The translations under genes and the position numbers were made by a program. A stretch of DNA of 64,000 nucleotides. Origin: Allocatelliglobosispora scoriae. GTDB taxonomy: Bacteria; Actinomycetota; Actinomycetes; Mycobacteriales; Micromonosporaceae. The stretch lies in assembly GCF_014204945.1 (NCBI RefSeq), contig NZ_JACHMN010000003.1, positions 2,542,001 through 2,606,000 of the forward strand, written 5' to 3'. The notes beneath the pieces are model-generated. The model ran no database searches. It was not told where the DNA came from and saw only the letters and a program-made list of their open reading frames with translations. Positions 1 to 9,363 of this stretch are shown here, one piece after another; the first letter of the stretch is position 1; the number at the start of each line of letters is the position of its first letter.

Positions 1-378
1 CAGATTGGTGAGGGAGGCGATGGCCTCAGGAAATTGCGTGAGTTCGTTGCCGTCCAGGTGAAGTGTGGTCAGTTTCGTGAGGGAACCGAGGACGTCGGAG
101 ACTCGCGTGATCTGGTTGCTGTTCAGGTACAGCTTGGTCAGGGTGGTGAGGGAGCCGATTATCGGGGGAACCTGTGTGAACAGATTGCCGTCCAGACGCA
201 ACTCGGCCAAGTTGGTGAGGGATCCCAAGGCTTCCGGGACATCGGTGAGTCCGAGTCTGGACAGGTCGAGGTGGGCGGCGTTCGTCTTTGCGGCATGGGC
301 GATGCGTTCTGTCGCGGCGTCTGGTAGCAAGACCTTGTGTCCTTCGGACTGGACGTAACCAACGCCCACATCAGACAC
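1..378 (-). CDS. Leucine-rich repeat protein, N-terminal part (runs off the window)
   Basis: The minus strand is open from the left edge to a stop at 391-393. It encodes at least four 23-residue leucine-rich repeats of the form LxxLxxLxLxxNxLTxxPxxIGSL, for example LTNLAELRLDGN and LTTLTKLYLNSN. A short non-repeat head (GYVQSEGHKVLLPDAATERI) precedes them. LRR arrays are protein-interaction solenoids; in actinomycetes they are often joined to GTPase, TIR or NTPase domains, and any such domain here would lie outside the window. There is no ATG. GTG at 378 or 369 are the only reasonable starts and neither has a good ribosome site. The LRR nature is seen directly; the function is unknown. Confidence 0.75.
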   Translation of the reverse strand, partial: MSDVGVGYVQSEGHKVLLPDAATERIAHAAKTNAAHLDLSRLGLTDVPEALGSLTNLAELRLDGNLFTQVPPIIGSLTTLTKLYLNSNQITRVSDVLGSLTKLTTLHLDGNELTQFPEAIASLTNL

Positions 379-426
379 CGCTGTGCCTGATCAAATCGAG
401 TCGATCAACATTGCTCCCAACCACAA

Positions 427-702
427 CTACAGTGTGGATGCCTGCTCACGGAGATTCTCGGTCGGGACCGGGTAGTCCGGGTAGGGGAGCTGTTCCGGCT
501 CGTCGAACTTGTCGCCGCCGGGGCTGGTCGTGCGCACCACCTTCAGGTAGAGCACGCCACCGGTCGTGGTGACCTTGATTCCGCAGGGTTTGGCGTTGGT
601 GCCGGGCTTCTCGTACGGCTCGACCTTGACGATCTCGCCCTGGCCCTCGGCGACCGACAGGACGTCCAACGCGAACGAGATGAAGCGTGCGGTGCGCATC
701 AC
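427..702 (-). CDS. Small hypothetical protein, possible 3' half of a frameshifted gene
   Basis: A 91-residue ORF begins GTG-ATG (702/699) and has protein-like composition (RFISFALDVLSVAEGQGEI, then KVTTTGGVLYLKVVRT). I recognise no family. Its GTG start overlaps the TGA of the upstream minus-strand ORF (699-701), so it is either translationally coupled or the two are one gene broken by a frameshift. The same-frame sequence just upstream of the GTG (SWAGWS) also reads as plausible protein, which favours the frameshift. No signal peptide or membrane segment is visible. Confidence 0.5.
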   Translation of the reverse strand: MMRTARFISFALDVLSVAEGQGEIVKVEPYEKPGTNAKPCGIKVTTTGGVLYLKVVRTTSPGGDKFDEPEQLPYPDYPVPTENLREQASTL

Positions 703-881
703 CGACCACCCCGCCCACGACCGGTGCCCGGCTGAAGGTCAAGCTCGGTGTCCTCGGGCAGGTGCAGCCCGACGACCGGATAGCCGTACGGATCGCCGCC
801 GTCGTGGTACGAGATCACGCGACCGTCGGCGAGTTCGGCGATCCCGGGCCGGTCGCCCGTCGGCGCCGCCGATAGGACCAA
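699..881 (-). CDS. Small hypothetical protein, start uncertain, possibly degenerate
   Basis: This frame gives a protein-like stretch (AELADGRVISYHDGGDPYGY, then HLPEDTELDLQPG) that ends in an atypical GTGRGRGGR tail and a TGA overlapping the next ORF. No ATG or GTG lies in frame near the start of the conserved-looking part; TTG at 881 is the first usable codon. Further upstream the frame is low-quality sequence. It may be the first part of a single gene that continues in 427-702 after a frameshift. The start region overlaps the 17-bp palindrome at 879-895. Confidence 0.33.
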   Translation of the reverse strand: MVLSAAPTGDRPGIAELADGRVISYHDGGDPYGYPVVGLHLPEDTELDLQPGTGRGRGGR

Positions 882-895
882 CTCTTGAAGAGTTG
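879..895. promoter_or_regulatory. Perfect 17-bp palindrome upstream of the secretion locus
   Basis: CAACTCTT-G-AAGAGTTG has 8-bp perfect arms around one base in a locally AT-richer patch. It lies about 120 bp upstream of the mycP start. Arms and position fit a dimeric regulator site, but no -35/-10 pair could be assigned next to it. Confidence 0.4.
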
Positions 896-1017
896 CGGGG
901 ATCTTGATGCGTGGGGCCGGCGGCCGGTCGCGCGCACGAACGTGCCGGGGAGCCTGAGTGAACCGGAGGGTGGCGGTCCGCGTAGTAGGGGCGACATACC
1001 TACCGTGGAGGTGCGTG

Positions 1018-2220
1018 ATGGTGCTGCGGGGCCGCCTGCTGGCAGCTGTCGCGCTCGCTGCCGCCGCCGGGCTGCCCGGTGCGGCCGCGGCGGCGGCGCC
1101 CACGGTGAACTGCACCACCCCGTCGCAGCAGCTCAGCCGCGAGATCCCCTGGACGCACAAACGCCTCGCCCCGTCGCGGGTCTGGCCGCTCACGCGGGGC
1201 CAGGGTGTGACCGTCGCGGTGATCGACACCGGGGTGGACGCTCTCGTGCCGCAGCTGTTCGGCAAGGTCCTCCAGGGAGCGGACATCATCAACGGGGGCG
1301 GCAACGCCAACACCGACTGCTACGGCCACGGCACCTTCGTCGCCGGGATCATCGCCGCCGAACCCATCACCGGCTCCGGCGTCTCCGGTATCGCCCCGGG
1401 CGTGAAGATCCTGCCGATCCGGCAGGCCACCGGACCCAACGACGGCTCGTCGTCCACATTGGCCAACGGCATCAGGGCGGCCGTCACCGGCGGCGCGAGC
1501 GTCGTCAACATCTCCGCCACCGCGTTCTTCCCCAGCGACGACCTCCGCGACGCGGTCCGGTTCGCCGCCGAGCGCGACGTCGTCCTCGTGGCAGCCGCCG
1601 CCAACGAGGCCCAGACGGGCAACCCGATCGCCTACCCCGCCGCCTATCCGCAGGTGATCGCGGTCGGTGCGATCGGGCAGGACGGGCAGCGCAGCGAGTT
1701 CTCCGAGGTCGGGTCCTACCTGGATCTGGTGGCACCGGGGGTGGACGTGGTGAGCCTGTCCCGGGGCGGCACCGGTCACCTGCTCGACAGCGGCACCAGT
1801 TACGCCACCCCGTTCGTGACGGCGACGGCGGCGCTGGTCCGGGCGTACCACCCGAAGCTGACGGCCCGGCAGGTGATGCGGCGGCTGGAGCTGACCGCGG
1901 ACCATCCGGGCGCGGCCCTGCCCGACCCGCGCGTGGGGTGGGGGGTGGTGAACCCCTACGCGGCGGTCACCGCCGTGCTGGCGGAGGAGGGCGGCCAACC
2001 GGCGAAGGCGGTGGCCGGGGCGCCGGTGGAGGTGGCGCTGCCGGTCGCGGCGGACACGTCGGCGAAGACCGCGGCGCTGGAGTTCACGATCGCGGTCGCC
2101 ACCGTGACCGCGGTGATCGCGCTCGTCGCCTACCTCGTCCCGCACGGCATCCGCCGCCGCTGGCGCAGCGTCGACGAGGACCCGGCCGAGCCGCCGACCA
2201 AGCCCGGGAGGGGCCGATGA
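1018..2220 (+). CDS. mycP: Mycosin: type VII secretion subtilisin-like serine protease
   Basis: Mycosins are membrane-anchored S8 proteases that cap and stabilise the type VII secretion membrane complex. The 400-residue product has a signal peptide (MVLRGRLLAAVALAAAAG). The triad is Asp70 (AVIDTGVD), His104 (YGHGTFVAG) and Ser261 (GTSYATPF), with a C-terminal membrane helix (IAVATVTAVIALVAYLV) and basic tail. Start: a GTG at 958 would extend the frame by 20 residues, but the ATG at 1018 has GTGGAGG 6 nt upstream and begins the signal peptide. The stop overlaps the eccC start (ATGA at 2217-2220). Length and layout are normal for the family. Confidence 0.95.
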   Translation: MVLRGRLLAAVALAAAAGLPGAAAAAAPTVNCTTPSQQLSREIPWTHKRLAPSRVWPLTRGQGVTVAVIDTGVDALVPQLFGKVLQGADIINGGGNANTDCYGHGTFVAGIIAAEPITGSGVSGIAPGVKILPIRQATGPNDGSSSTLANGIRAAVTGGASVVNISATAFFPSDDLRDAVRFAAERDVVLVAAAANEAQTGNPIAYPAAYPQVIAVGAIGQDGQRSEFSEVGSYLDLVAPGVDVVSLSRGGTGHLLDSGTSYATPFVTATAALVRAYHPKLTARQVMRRLELTADHPGAALPDPRVGWGVVNPYAAVTAVLAEEGGQPAKAVAGAPVEVALPVAADTSAKTAALEFTIAVATVTAVIALVAYLVPHGIRRRWRSVDEDPAEPPTKPGRGR

Positions 2221-5200
2221 GCACGATCCCGGTCACGCGCGGCCAGCGCCGCCCCGCCCCGCCGATCGACAAGGGTGACTTCCCGCTGCAGGAACCGCCC
2301 GGGCTGCCCGAGGCGGCCGGCGGCAACCTGTCGAACATGATGATGTACCTGCCGATGGTCATCGGCTCCGGTGCGATGATGCTGTTCTACCTGCAGCCGG
2401 GGCAGAACAAAGCCATCCTCTATCTGGCGATGGGTCTGATGGCCGTGGCGTCGGTGGTCGGCGTCGGCGCGATGATGATGCGGACCGGCTCCGAGCGCAA
2501 GACCAGGCTCAAGGGCGAGCGCCGCGACTACCTGCGCTACCTCGGGCAGGCCCGGCGGCAGATCCGGCGCAGCGTCGACAAGCAGCGCACCTCGGTGCTC
2601 TTCACCCACCCGGATCCCGATCGGGCCTGGGCGCTGGTGCCGACGGAGCGGCTCTGGGAGCGGCGGGCCAACCACGCGGACTTCGCGGAGGTACGCATCG
2701 GGCTGGGCCAGCAGCGCCTGGCACTGTCGTTGCAGGCGCCGCAGACCAAGCCCGTCGAGGACCTGGAACCGTTGTGCGCCAGCGCGTTGCGCCGGTTCCT
2801 GCGGGCCTACACGGTCATCGACGACATGCCGGTCGCGGTCTACCTGCGCGGGTTCGCCCGGGTGAGCCTCGACGGCGACGAGGAGGTCACGCGGGCGCTG
2901 ACCCGGGCGATGGTGGCTCAACTCGCCGTCTTCCACTCGCCGGAGGACCTGCGGATCGCGGTGCTGACCAGCCCGGATCGGCTGCGGCACTGGGAGTGGG
3001 TCAAGTGGCTGCCGCACGCGCTGCACCCCGACGAGAACGACGCGGCCGGTGGCGTACGCCTCGTCTGCGACGCGTGGGCGGATCTGGAGCGGCTGCTCGG
3101 CGGCAAGGCGATGGACGAGCGCGGGCGTTACGAGCCGGGCCAGATGGCGAGCGCCGCGGAGCCGTTCGTGGTGGTGATCCTCGACGACGCCCCGATCTCG
3201 GGTTCGCACCGGCTCGCCGGGGCCGGTTACCGCAACCTGGTCGCGATCGACGTCTGCGGCGGGCTGCCCTGGGACGGCGCCGCGACGACGCTGCGGCTGC
3301 GGATCGCCGACGACTCGGTCGAGAAGGTCGACATGACCCGGGCCGGTGACGAGCAGACGACCGTGATCGGGCGCCCGGACGCGATGAGCCTGGTCCGGGT
3401 GCGAGCCCTGTCCCGGCTGGTGGCGCCCTACCGGTTGGGCGGGACGAGCACGGCGAGCGAGACGACCGCCACCTCGGCCGACCTCGCGGCGCTGCTCGGG
3501 ATCGCGGACCTGCGCAGCCTGGATCCGCAGGTGCTGTGGCAGGCCCGCACGGCCTGGGACCATCTGCGGGTGCCGATCGGCATCACCGAGCGCGGCCACG
3601 TGGTCGAGGTCGACCTGAAGGAGTCGGCGCAGGGCGGCATGGGCCCGCACGGCATCCTGATCGGCGCGACCGGCTCGGGCAAGTCGGAGCTGATCCGGAC
3701 CCTGGTGCTGTCGCTGGCGCTGACGCACTCGTCGGAGAAGCTCAACATGGTCCTCGTCGACTTCAAGGGCGGCGCGACCTTCCTCGGCCTCGACGGTCTG
3801 CCGCACGTCTCGGCGCTGATCACCAACCTCGTCGACGAGCTGCCCCTGGTCGACCGGATGCAGGACGCCCTGCAGGGCGAGCTGGTCCGCCGCCAGGAGC
3901 TGCTGCGGCGCCACAGCCACACGTCGGTGCTGGAGTACGAGCGGGCCCGGGCCGGTGGCGCCGTCCTCGAACCGCTGCCCACCCTGGTGATCATCGTGGA
4001 CGAGTTCGGCGAGCTGCTCAGTGTGAAGTCCGAGTTCGTCGACCTGTTCATGATGATCGGCCGCCTCGGCCGGTCGCTCGGAGTGCACCTGCTGCTCGCG
4101 TCGCAGCGCTTCGAGGAGGGCCGGATCCACACCCTGGAGACGCACCTGTCCTACCGGATGGGCCTGCGGATGTTCTCCTCGATGGAGTCCCGCAGCGTCA
4201 TCGGGGTCAGCGACGCCTATGACAAGCCGCTCGCGCCGGGCTCGGGCTACCTGCGCACGGACACGACGACGCTGGTGAAGTTCCGCGGTGCCTACGTCTC
4301 CGGGCCGTGCCCGGTCCGGGGCCGCCGGGTGGCGCGGCCGGTCAGCCACGCGCGGATCGTCGCCTTCGAGGCCGGGTACGTGGTGCCGTCACGCCCCGTC
4401 GAACCGCCGCCGCCGGCCGCCACCGACGAACCGGGGGAGGCGACCGAGACGACGCTCGCCGTGATCGTGGACCGGCTGCGCGACGCGGGGCCGCCCGCCC
4501 ACCGGGTGTGGCTGCCGCCGCTGTCGGATCCGGCGACGCTCGCCGAGGTCACGCCGGTGCTGTTCACCGATCCGGTACGCGGGTTCGGCGCACCCTATGG
4601 CGGGCTGCGGGTGCCGGTGGCGCTGGTGGACCGGCCGTTCGAGCAGCGCCGGGAGATCCTGCACGCGGAGCTGGAGGGTGCCAAGGGGCACGTCGCGGTG
4701 ATCGGCGCGCCCCGGACCGGCAAGAGCACCATGCTGCGGGCCATGATCGCCGGGCTCGCGCTCGCGCACACCCCGCGCGAGGTGCAGTTCTATGTGCTCG
4801 ACTTCGGCGGCGGCGCGATGGCGGCGCTGGGCGGGCTGCCGCACGTCGGCGGGGTCGCCAATCGGCGGGACCGGGAACGGGTCACCCGCACGGTCGCCGA
4901 GGTCGCCGACATCCTCGATGCCCGGGAGGACCGCTTCGGCCGCCACGACGTCGAGTCGATGGCGGCCTACCGGCGGGCCCGCTCGGCCGGGCAGCACACC
5001 GAGGACCCCTTCGGCGACGTGTTCCTCGTCATCGACGGGTGGTTCACGCTGCACCAGGAGTTCGAGGGACTGGAGCCGGTGATCCAGGAGATCGCGACCC
5101 GGGGGTTGAGTTACGGCGTACACCTCATGGTGACCGCGGGCCGCTGGTCGGAGATCCGGCCGTGGCTGCGCGACGTCCTGCAGAGCCGCTTCGAGCTGCG

Positions 5201-6182
5201 CCTGGGCGACCCGATGGACTCCGAGATCGACTTCCGCAAGGCGAAGACGGTCCCGGAGTCGCCGGGCCGGGGGCTCACCGCGGACAAGTTCCACTTCCTG
5301 TCGGTGGTGCCGCGCCTGGACGCCGCCGTCGGCAACGACGATGACGGCACCGGCCTGTCGGACCTGGTCGACGCGGTCGCGACGCACTGGTCCGGACCGA
5401 CCGCGCCGCGGGTGCGGATGCTGCCCAAGGTCCTCGACGCCGCGACCCTGCCGGTCGGCCCGCCCGACGGCGAGGTGCGGGTCGTGCTCGGCCTCGACGA
5501 CCAGCGCCTGCAGCCGGTCTGGCACGACTTCGCGCTGACACCGCACCTGATGGTCTTCGGGGACAACCAGACCGGCAAGACCAACCTGCTGCGCCACATC
5601 GCGGCCGCGATCACCGCGCGCTTCGAGCCCGCCGAGGCCCAGGTCCTCATCGTCGACCCGCGCCGCAAGCTCGCCGACGCCGCACCCGAAACCCAACGCG
5701 TCGGGTACGCCCTGAACGGCCCCGCCCTGCGCGAGGTGATCGCCCGGGGCGCCCCGGTCCTCAAGGAACGCGTTCCCGGCGCCGACATCGGACCGGAACG
5801 CCTCGCCGCCCGCGACTGGTGGACCGGGCCCCGGCTCTTCGTCCTCATCGACGACTACGACATGGTCAGCGGCATCGGCGACTACCCCGGCGAAGCGCTC
5901 GTCGAGCTGCTCGCGCACGGTGCCGAGATCGGGCTGCACGTCGTCGTCGCGCGTACCACGTCCGGGGCGAGCCGGTCGATGAACGACCCGCTGCTGCGCC
6001 GGATGTGGGACCTCGGCACGCCCGGCGTGCTCTTCTCCTGCGCCCGCGAGGAAGGTGCCTTCCTCGGCGGCGCGAAACCGCTCGTGCTCCCCGTCGGCCG
6101 GGCCCAGTTCGTCCGGCGCCGCGGCGAGCCCGTGCAGATGCAGACCGCCATGGCCAGTTCCGCTCCCGGGGAGGCGCAGTGA
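2217..6182 (+). CDS. eccC: EccC: fused three-ATPase FtsK/SpoIIIE motor of type VII secretion
   Basis: EccC is the ATPase that recognises Esx substrates and powers export at the inner membrane. The 1,321-residue protein has two N-terminal membrane helices (from about residues 38-60 and 65-85) and three FtsK-like domains. Walker A motifs are GATGSGKS (483-490), GAPRTGKS (830-837) and GDNQTGKT (1115-1122), each followed by a hydrophobic Asp strand (LVIIVDEFGEL, VFLVIDGW, LFVLIDDYD). The DE pair in domain 1 fits the catalytically active domain. It is the single-chain form, unlike the split EccCa/EccCb of mycobacterial ESX-1. Start ATG overlaps mycP; stop overlaps the eccD GTG. Confidence 0.95.
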   Translation: MSTIPVTRGQRRPAPPIDKGDFPLQEPPGLPEAAGGNLSNMMMYLPMVIGSGAMMLFYLQPGQNKAILYLAMGLMAVASVVGVGAMMMRTGSERKTRLKGERRDYLRYLGQARRQIRRSVDKQRTSVLFTHPDPDRAWALVPTERLWERRANHADFAEVRIGLGQQRLALSLQAPQTKPVEDLEPLCASALRRFLRAYTVIDDMPVAVYLRGFARVSLDGDEEVTRALTRAMVAQLAVFHSPEDLRIAVLTSPDRLRHWEWVKWLPHALHPDENDAAGGVRLVCDAWADLERLLGGKAMDERGRYEPGQMASAAEPFVVVILDDAPISGSHRLAGAGYRNLVAIDVCGGLPWDGAATTLRLRIADDSVEKVDMTRAGDEQTTVIGRPDAMSLVRVRALSRLVAPYRLGGTSTASETTATSADLAALLGIADLRSLDPQVLWQARTAWDHLRVPIGITERGHVVEVDLKESAQGGMGPHGILIGATGSGKSELIRTLVLSLALTHSSEKLNMVLVDFKGGATFLGLDGLPHVSALITNLVDELPLVDRMQDALQGELVRRQELLRRHSHTSVLEYERARAGGAVLEPLPTLVIIVDEFGELLSVKSEFVDLFMMIGRLGRSLGVHLLLASQRFEEGRIHTLETHLSYRMGLRMFSSMESRSVIGVSDAYDKPLAPGSGYLRTDTTTLVKFRGAYVSGPCPVRGRRVARPVSHARIVAFEAGYVVPSRPVEPPPPAATDEPGEATETTLAVIVDRLRDAGPPAHRVWLPPLSDPATLAEVTPVLFTDPVRGFGAPYGGLRVPVALVDRPFEQRREILHAELEGAKGHVAVIGAPRTGKSTMLRAMIAGLALAHTPREVQFYVLDFGGGAMAALGGLPHVGGVANRRDRERVTRTVAEVADILDAREDRFGRHDVESMAAYRRARSAGQHTEDPFGDVFLVIDGWFTLHQEFEGLEPVIQEIATRGLSYGVHLMVTAGRWSEIRPWLRDVLQSRFELRLGDPMDSEIDFRKAKTVPESPGRGLTADKFHFLSVVPRLDAAVGNDDDGTGLSDLVDAVATHWSGPTAPRVRMLPKVLDAATLPVGPPDGEVRVVLGLDDQRLQPVWHDFALTPHLMVFGDNQTGKTNLLRHIAAAITARFEPAEAQVLIVDPRRKLADAAPETQRVGYALNGPALREVIARGAPVLKERVPGADIGPERLAARDWWTGPRLFVLIDDYDMVSGIGDYPGEALVELLAHGAEIGLHVVVARTTSGASRSMNDPLLRRMWDLGTPGVLFSCAREEGAFLGGAKPLVLPVGRAQFVRRRGEPVQMQTAMASSAPGEAQ

Positions 6183-7555
6183 CCGACGTCAGCCGGGTCG
6201 TACTGATCACACCACATCGGACGGTGGAGATGGCGCTGCCGTCCACCGTGCCGCTCGCCGACCTGATCCCGGTGCTGGTCCAGCGGGCCACGATGTCCGG
6301 GATGCTCGACTCGGCCGGCCGCAACCGGGCCTTCACCGGCGACGGCGACTGGGTGCTGCAGCGCCTGGGTACCGGCCCGCTCGACGAGGAGATGACCCCG
6401 GCGGCGCTGCAGATCCGCGACGGCGAGACGCTCTACCTCAACCCCCGCGACGCGGCCCTGCCACCGGTGCACTTCGACGACCTGATCGACGGCATCGCCA
6501 GCGGCGTGCGGCACCGCCCGGACCGGTGGCGCGACGGGATGACCCGGGCCCTGTTCCTGGTCGTGGCGGCATTCGTTCTGGTCACTGCGTATGTGATCGT
6601 GCTGCGGTCGCCGGTGGAGTCGCGGCTGACGATCGCCGCCGCCGGTGCCGTGGCGCTCGCCTTCGGCGCGATGATGTGCTCCCGGGCGCTGGGCGACGGC
6701 TGGGCGGCGATGACGCTCGGGGTCGCGGCGATCCCGTGGGCGGCGATGGCGGGTTACGCCGTCCTGCCGCCGGGGGAGTCGACCGACCCGCAGTGGCTCT
6801 GCGCCACCGTCTCGGCGAGCGCCATCGCGCTGATGCTCACCTTCGCCCTCGGCCACCACCGGGCGCTCTTCCTGGCGGTATGGCTGGTCACGCTCGCCGT
6901 GGCGGCCGGTGCGCTGCTCGTCATCGGCGGGCTGACGGTCGGGCAGGCCGCGGCGTCGGCGGTGGCGGGTGCCCTGGTCGCGACCGCGTTCGCGCCGTCG
7001 GTGGCGTTCCGGCTGGCGCTGATGCGGCTGCCCCAGCTCCCGACGAGCGCCGCGGACCTGTCCGAGGACATCGAGCCCTACGCCGGTCCGAAGCTGATCA
7101 GCGGTGCCGTCGTCGCCGACACCTACCTCACCTGGATGCTCGTCGCGAGCGGCGTCGTCTGCCTCGGCGGGCTCGCCGTCCTCGCCGAGGAGCCCGGCTG
7201 GGCCACCACCTGGTTCGTCGTCGCCGTCATGGGCGTCCTCGCGATCCGGTCGCGCGGGCTCGGGTCGGGCTGGCAGCGGGCCGCCACGGTGGTCCCGGTC
7301 CTCGTCGGCGGCTCGCTGCTGCTGATCCGGCTCGCCGACGGCCGGGGCGGCCCGGCGACCGCGATGACCGTGCTCGTCCTCTTCGGACTCGTCGTCGCCT
7401 CGGTCGGCCTCGCCCGGTCGCTGCCCGGCAAGCGGCTGCTCCCCTACTGGGGGCGCATCGCCGACATCGTCGAATACCTCTTCGCCCTCGCCATGATCCT
7501 GCTGCTGCTGGCCGTCTTCGACGCCTACCAGTGGGCGCGGGCGCTGGCCGGGTAG
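6179..7555 (+). CDS. eccD: EccD: polytopic membrane channel component of type VII secretion
   Basis: EccD forms the dimeric membrane vestibule of the secretion complex. The 458-residue product starts at a GTG overlapping the eccC stop (GTGA, 6179-6182). It has an N-terminal ubiquitin/YukD-like domain of about 90 residues (VSRVVLITPHRTVEMALPS onward) and then about ten or eleven hydrophobic helices from residue 120 to the end (FLVVAAFVLVTAYVIVL, AVALAFGAMMCS, MILLLLAVFDAYQW). Size and topology match the family. It is translationally coupled to eccC and followed 13 nt later by eccB. Confidence 0.92.
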   Translation: MTDVSRVVLITPHRTVEMALPSTVPLADLIPVLVQRATMSGMLDSAGRNRAFTGDGDWVLQRLGTGPLDEEMTPAALQIRDGETLYLNPRDAALPPVHFDDLIDGIASGVRHRPDRWRDGMTRALFLVVAAFVLVTAYVIVLRSPVESRLTIAAAGAVALAFGAMMCSRALGDGWAAMTLGVAAIPWAAMAGYAVLPPGESTDPQWLCATVSASAIALMLTFALGHHRALFLAVWLVTLAVAAGALLVIGGLTVGQAAASAVAGALVATAFAPSVAFRLALMRLPQLPTSAADLSEDIEPYAGPKLISGAVVADTYLTWMLVASGVVCLGGLAVLAEEPGWATTWFVVAVMGVLAIRSRGLGSGWQRAATVVPVLVGGSLLLIRLADGRGGPATAMTVLVLFGLVVASVGLARSLPGKRLLPYWGRIADIVEYLFALAMILLLLAVFDAYQWARALAG

Positions 7556-7568
7556 GGGAGCGGCAGCC

Positions 7569-8996
7569 GTGCAGAATCGCCGGGACCAGGTGCAGGCCCA
7601 CTCGTTCGTGCTGGGCCGGCTCGTCTCCGCCCTGCTGCGGGCCGAGCCCGACGCGCAGATGACGCCGCTGCGGCGGTTCGTCGTCGGCACCGTCGTCGGC
7701 GTGCTGGTCGGCGCCGTGGCGCTGATCGGGTTCGGCGCCTTCGGGTTCTTCGTCCCCGGCGGCAGCAAGGCCTGGCAGGCGCAGGGCGTCATCGTGGTCG
7801 AGAAGGAGACCGGCGCCCGCTACGTCGTCGTGGACGGGGTGCTGCGGCCGGTCGTCAACTACACCTCGGCCCGGCTGATCCTGGGCCGCGCGCCGACGAC
7901 CGTCTCGGTCTCCCGCAAGTCCCTCGCCGGGGTGCCGCACGGGCTGCCGATCGGCATCGTCTCCGCACCCGACTACCTGCCCGACCCGGCCGGGCTCGAC
8001 GTGCGGCAGTGGCGGGTCTGCTCCGGGCTGCGCCAGGACGCCACCGGCGCCAGCCAGCCCAGCGTCGCGCTGGAGGCGCGGCGGTCGGCCGAGATCCGGG
8101 CCTCGGGGGTCGAGGAGTCACTGCTGGTGCGTACGCCGGACCAGCGGCTCTTCCTGATCTGGGGCAACCAGCGGCTGCGCCTGCCCGAACCCGCGATCCA
8201 GGCGGCGCTCGGCTACGCGGCCACCGCACCCCGCCTCGTCGGGTGGTCGTTCATCAACGCCATCCCGGCCGGCCCGGACCTGTCGGCGGAGTATGTCGCG
8301 AGCAGGGGCACGGCCGGGGCCCGGATCGGCGGGCAGACCACCGTCGTCGGGCAACTGTTCAAGGTCGACGGTGTCGAGGGCGGCACGGGTACCCAGTACT
8401 TCGTCATGCGCTCCGACGGGCTGTCGCCGCTCACCGCCACCGGCGCGGCGCTGCAGCTCGCGGACCCGGGGGTGCGGACGGCGTACCCGGGGAGGGCGGT
8501 GACCATGCTCGACCTGACGCCGGCCGCGCTGGCCGGAGCCCCGCGGTCGCCGTTCTCCTCGCCGAATCCGGCGCTGCCCGCGCAGCCGCCCCGGATCATG
8601 ACCATCGCCCAGGGCGAGCTGCCCTGCCTGCTGATCCGCCACGGCACCGACGGACCGCAGGTGAGCGTCGGCGTCGCGGTGCCCGGCGTCAAGCTCGCGA
8701 CCGAGGCGGCCCCGGCCGGTGCGGACACGATCGTCGTCGAAGCGGGGCGGGGCCTGCTGATGCGGGACCTGCCCGCGCCCGGCGTCACCAACGGCACCCT
8801 CTATCTCCTGGCGGACACCGGCATCCGGTACCCGCTCGCCGAGGCCGACGTCGCCGCGGCGCTGGGCTACGCCGCCGGGTCGGCGCTGCCGGTGCCCGGC
8901 GAGATCCTGGCGCTGCTGCCGGTCGGCCGACCCCTCGACCCCGTCGCAGCCAGGCTCACCGTGCCCGCCGTGGCACCGAGTCCGGCATCACCGTAA
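7569..8996 (+). CDS. eccB: EccB: type VII secretion periplasmic-domain protein
   Basis: EccB has one membrane helix and a large outside domain that joins the core complex. The 475-residue product opens with the family signature QVQAHSFVLGRLVSAL, has one membrane segment at about 40-62 (FVVGTVVGVLVGAVALIGFG) and then the repeat-built external domain (VVVDGVLRPVVNYTSARL; RQWRVCSGL). The start is GTG at 7569 with GGGGAG 9 nt upstream. No EccE-like gene follows here or elsewhere in the window. Confidence 0.93.
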   Translation: MQNRRDQVQAHSFVLGRLVSALLRAEPDAQMTPLRRFVVGTVVGVLVGAVALIGFGAFGFFVPGGSKAWQAQGVIVVEKETGARYVVVDGVLRPVVNYTSARLILGRAPTTVSVSRKSLAGVPHGLPIGIVSAPDYLPDPAGLDVRQWRVCSGLRQDATGASQPSVALEARRSAEIRASGVEESLLVRTPDQRLFLIWGNQRLRLPEPAIQAALGYAATAPRLVGWSFINAIPAGPDLSAEYVASRGTAGARIGGQTTVVGQLFKVDGVEGGTGTQYFVMRSDGLSPLTATGAALQLADPGVRTAYPGRAVTMLDLTPAALAGAPRSPFSSPNPALPAQPPRIMTIAQGELPCLLIRHGTDGPQVSVGVAVPGVKLATEAAPAGADTIVVEAGRGLLMRDLPAPGVTNGTLYLLADTGIRYPLAEADVAAALGYAAGSALPVPGEILALLPVGRPLDPVAARLTVPAVAPSPASP

Positions 8997-9031
8997 GGAC
9001 AGTGCACCACCGTCACCAGAGAGGAAATGGC

Positions 9032-9331
9032 ATGGGCCAGCCTGTATCCAATACCAGCGAGGGTATGCGCAGCTCCGGCGCGCAGTTCGTCGCGACCTAC
9101 AACGAGATCGACGGCTACATGAAGGGTCTGCGCAACGAGCTGCAGGCGCTGTCGGGCCAGTGGACCGGCGAGGCGTCGACCGTCTTCCACAACACGATGG
9201 ACCAGTGGGGCGTCGAGTTCGACGCGATCCTCAAGGACCTCGACGCGATGGCGGACAAGCTGCTGGGCGGCGCCGGCCACGTCGAGAGCGCCGAGGACTT
9301 CGCACTCCAGCAGGGTCATTTCTTTAAGTAA
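9032..9331 (+). CDS. WXG100-family Esx protein (first of the pair)
   Basis: A 99-residue helical-hairpin protein has the W-T-G turn (LSGQWTGEAST) near its centre. The start ATG at 9032 has GAGGAAA upstream. It begins MGQPVSN, similar to the MGQPTYS of the next gene, so the two look like a tandem duplication. It lacks a C-terminal YxxxD/E secretion motif, which fits an EsxA-like partner that relies on the signal of its dimer mate. The position after eccB is typical for an esx pair. Confidence 0.92.
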   Translation: MGQPVSNTSEGMRSSGAQFVATYNEIDGYMKGLRNELQALSGQWTGEASTVFHNTMDQWGVEFDAILKDLDAMADKLLGGAGHVESAEDFALQQGHFFK

Positions 9332-9363
9332 CACAGCTTCAAATAGGAAAGCAGGTATGCGCC

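Noticed and set aside
885-2216. Upstream extension of the eccC frame
   Set aside because: The extension is Arg/Gly-rich and overlaps mycP; eccC starts at the coupled ATG 2217 with GGGAGGGG upstream.
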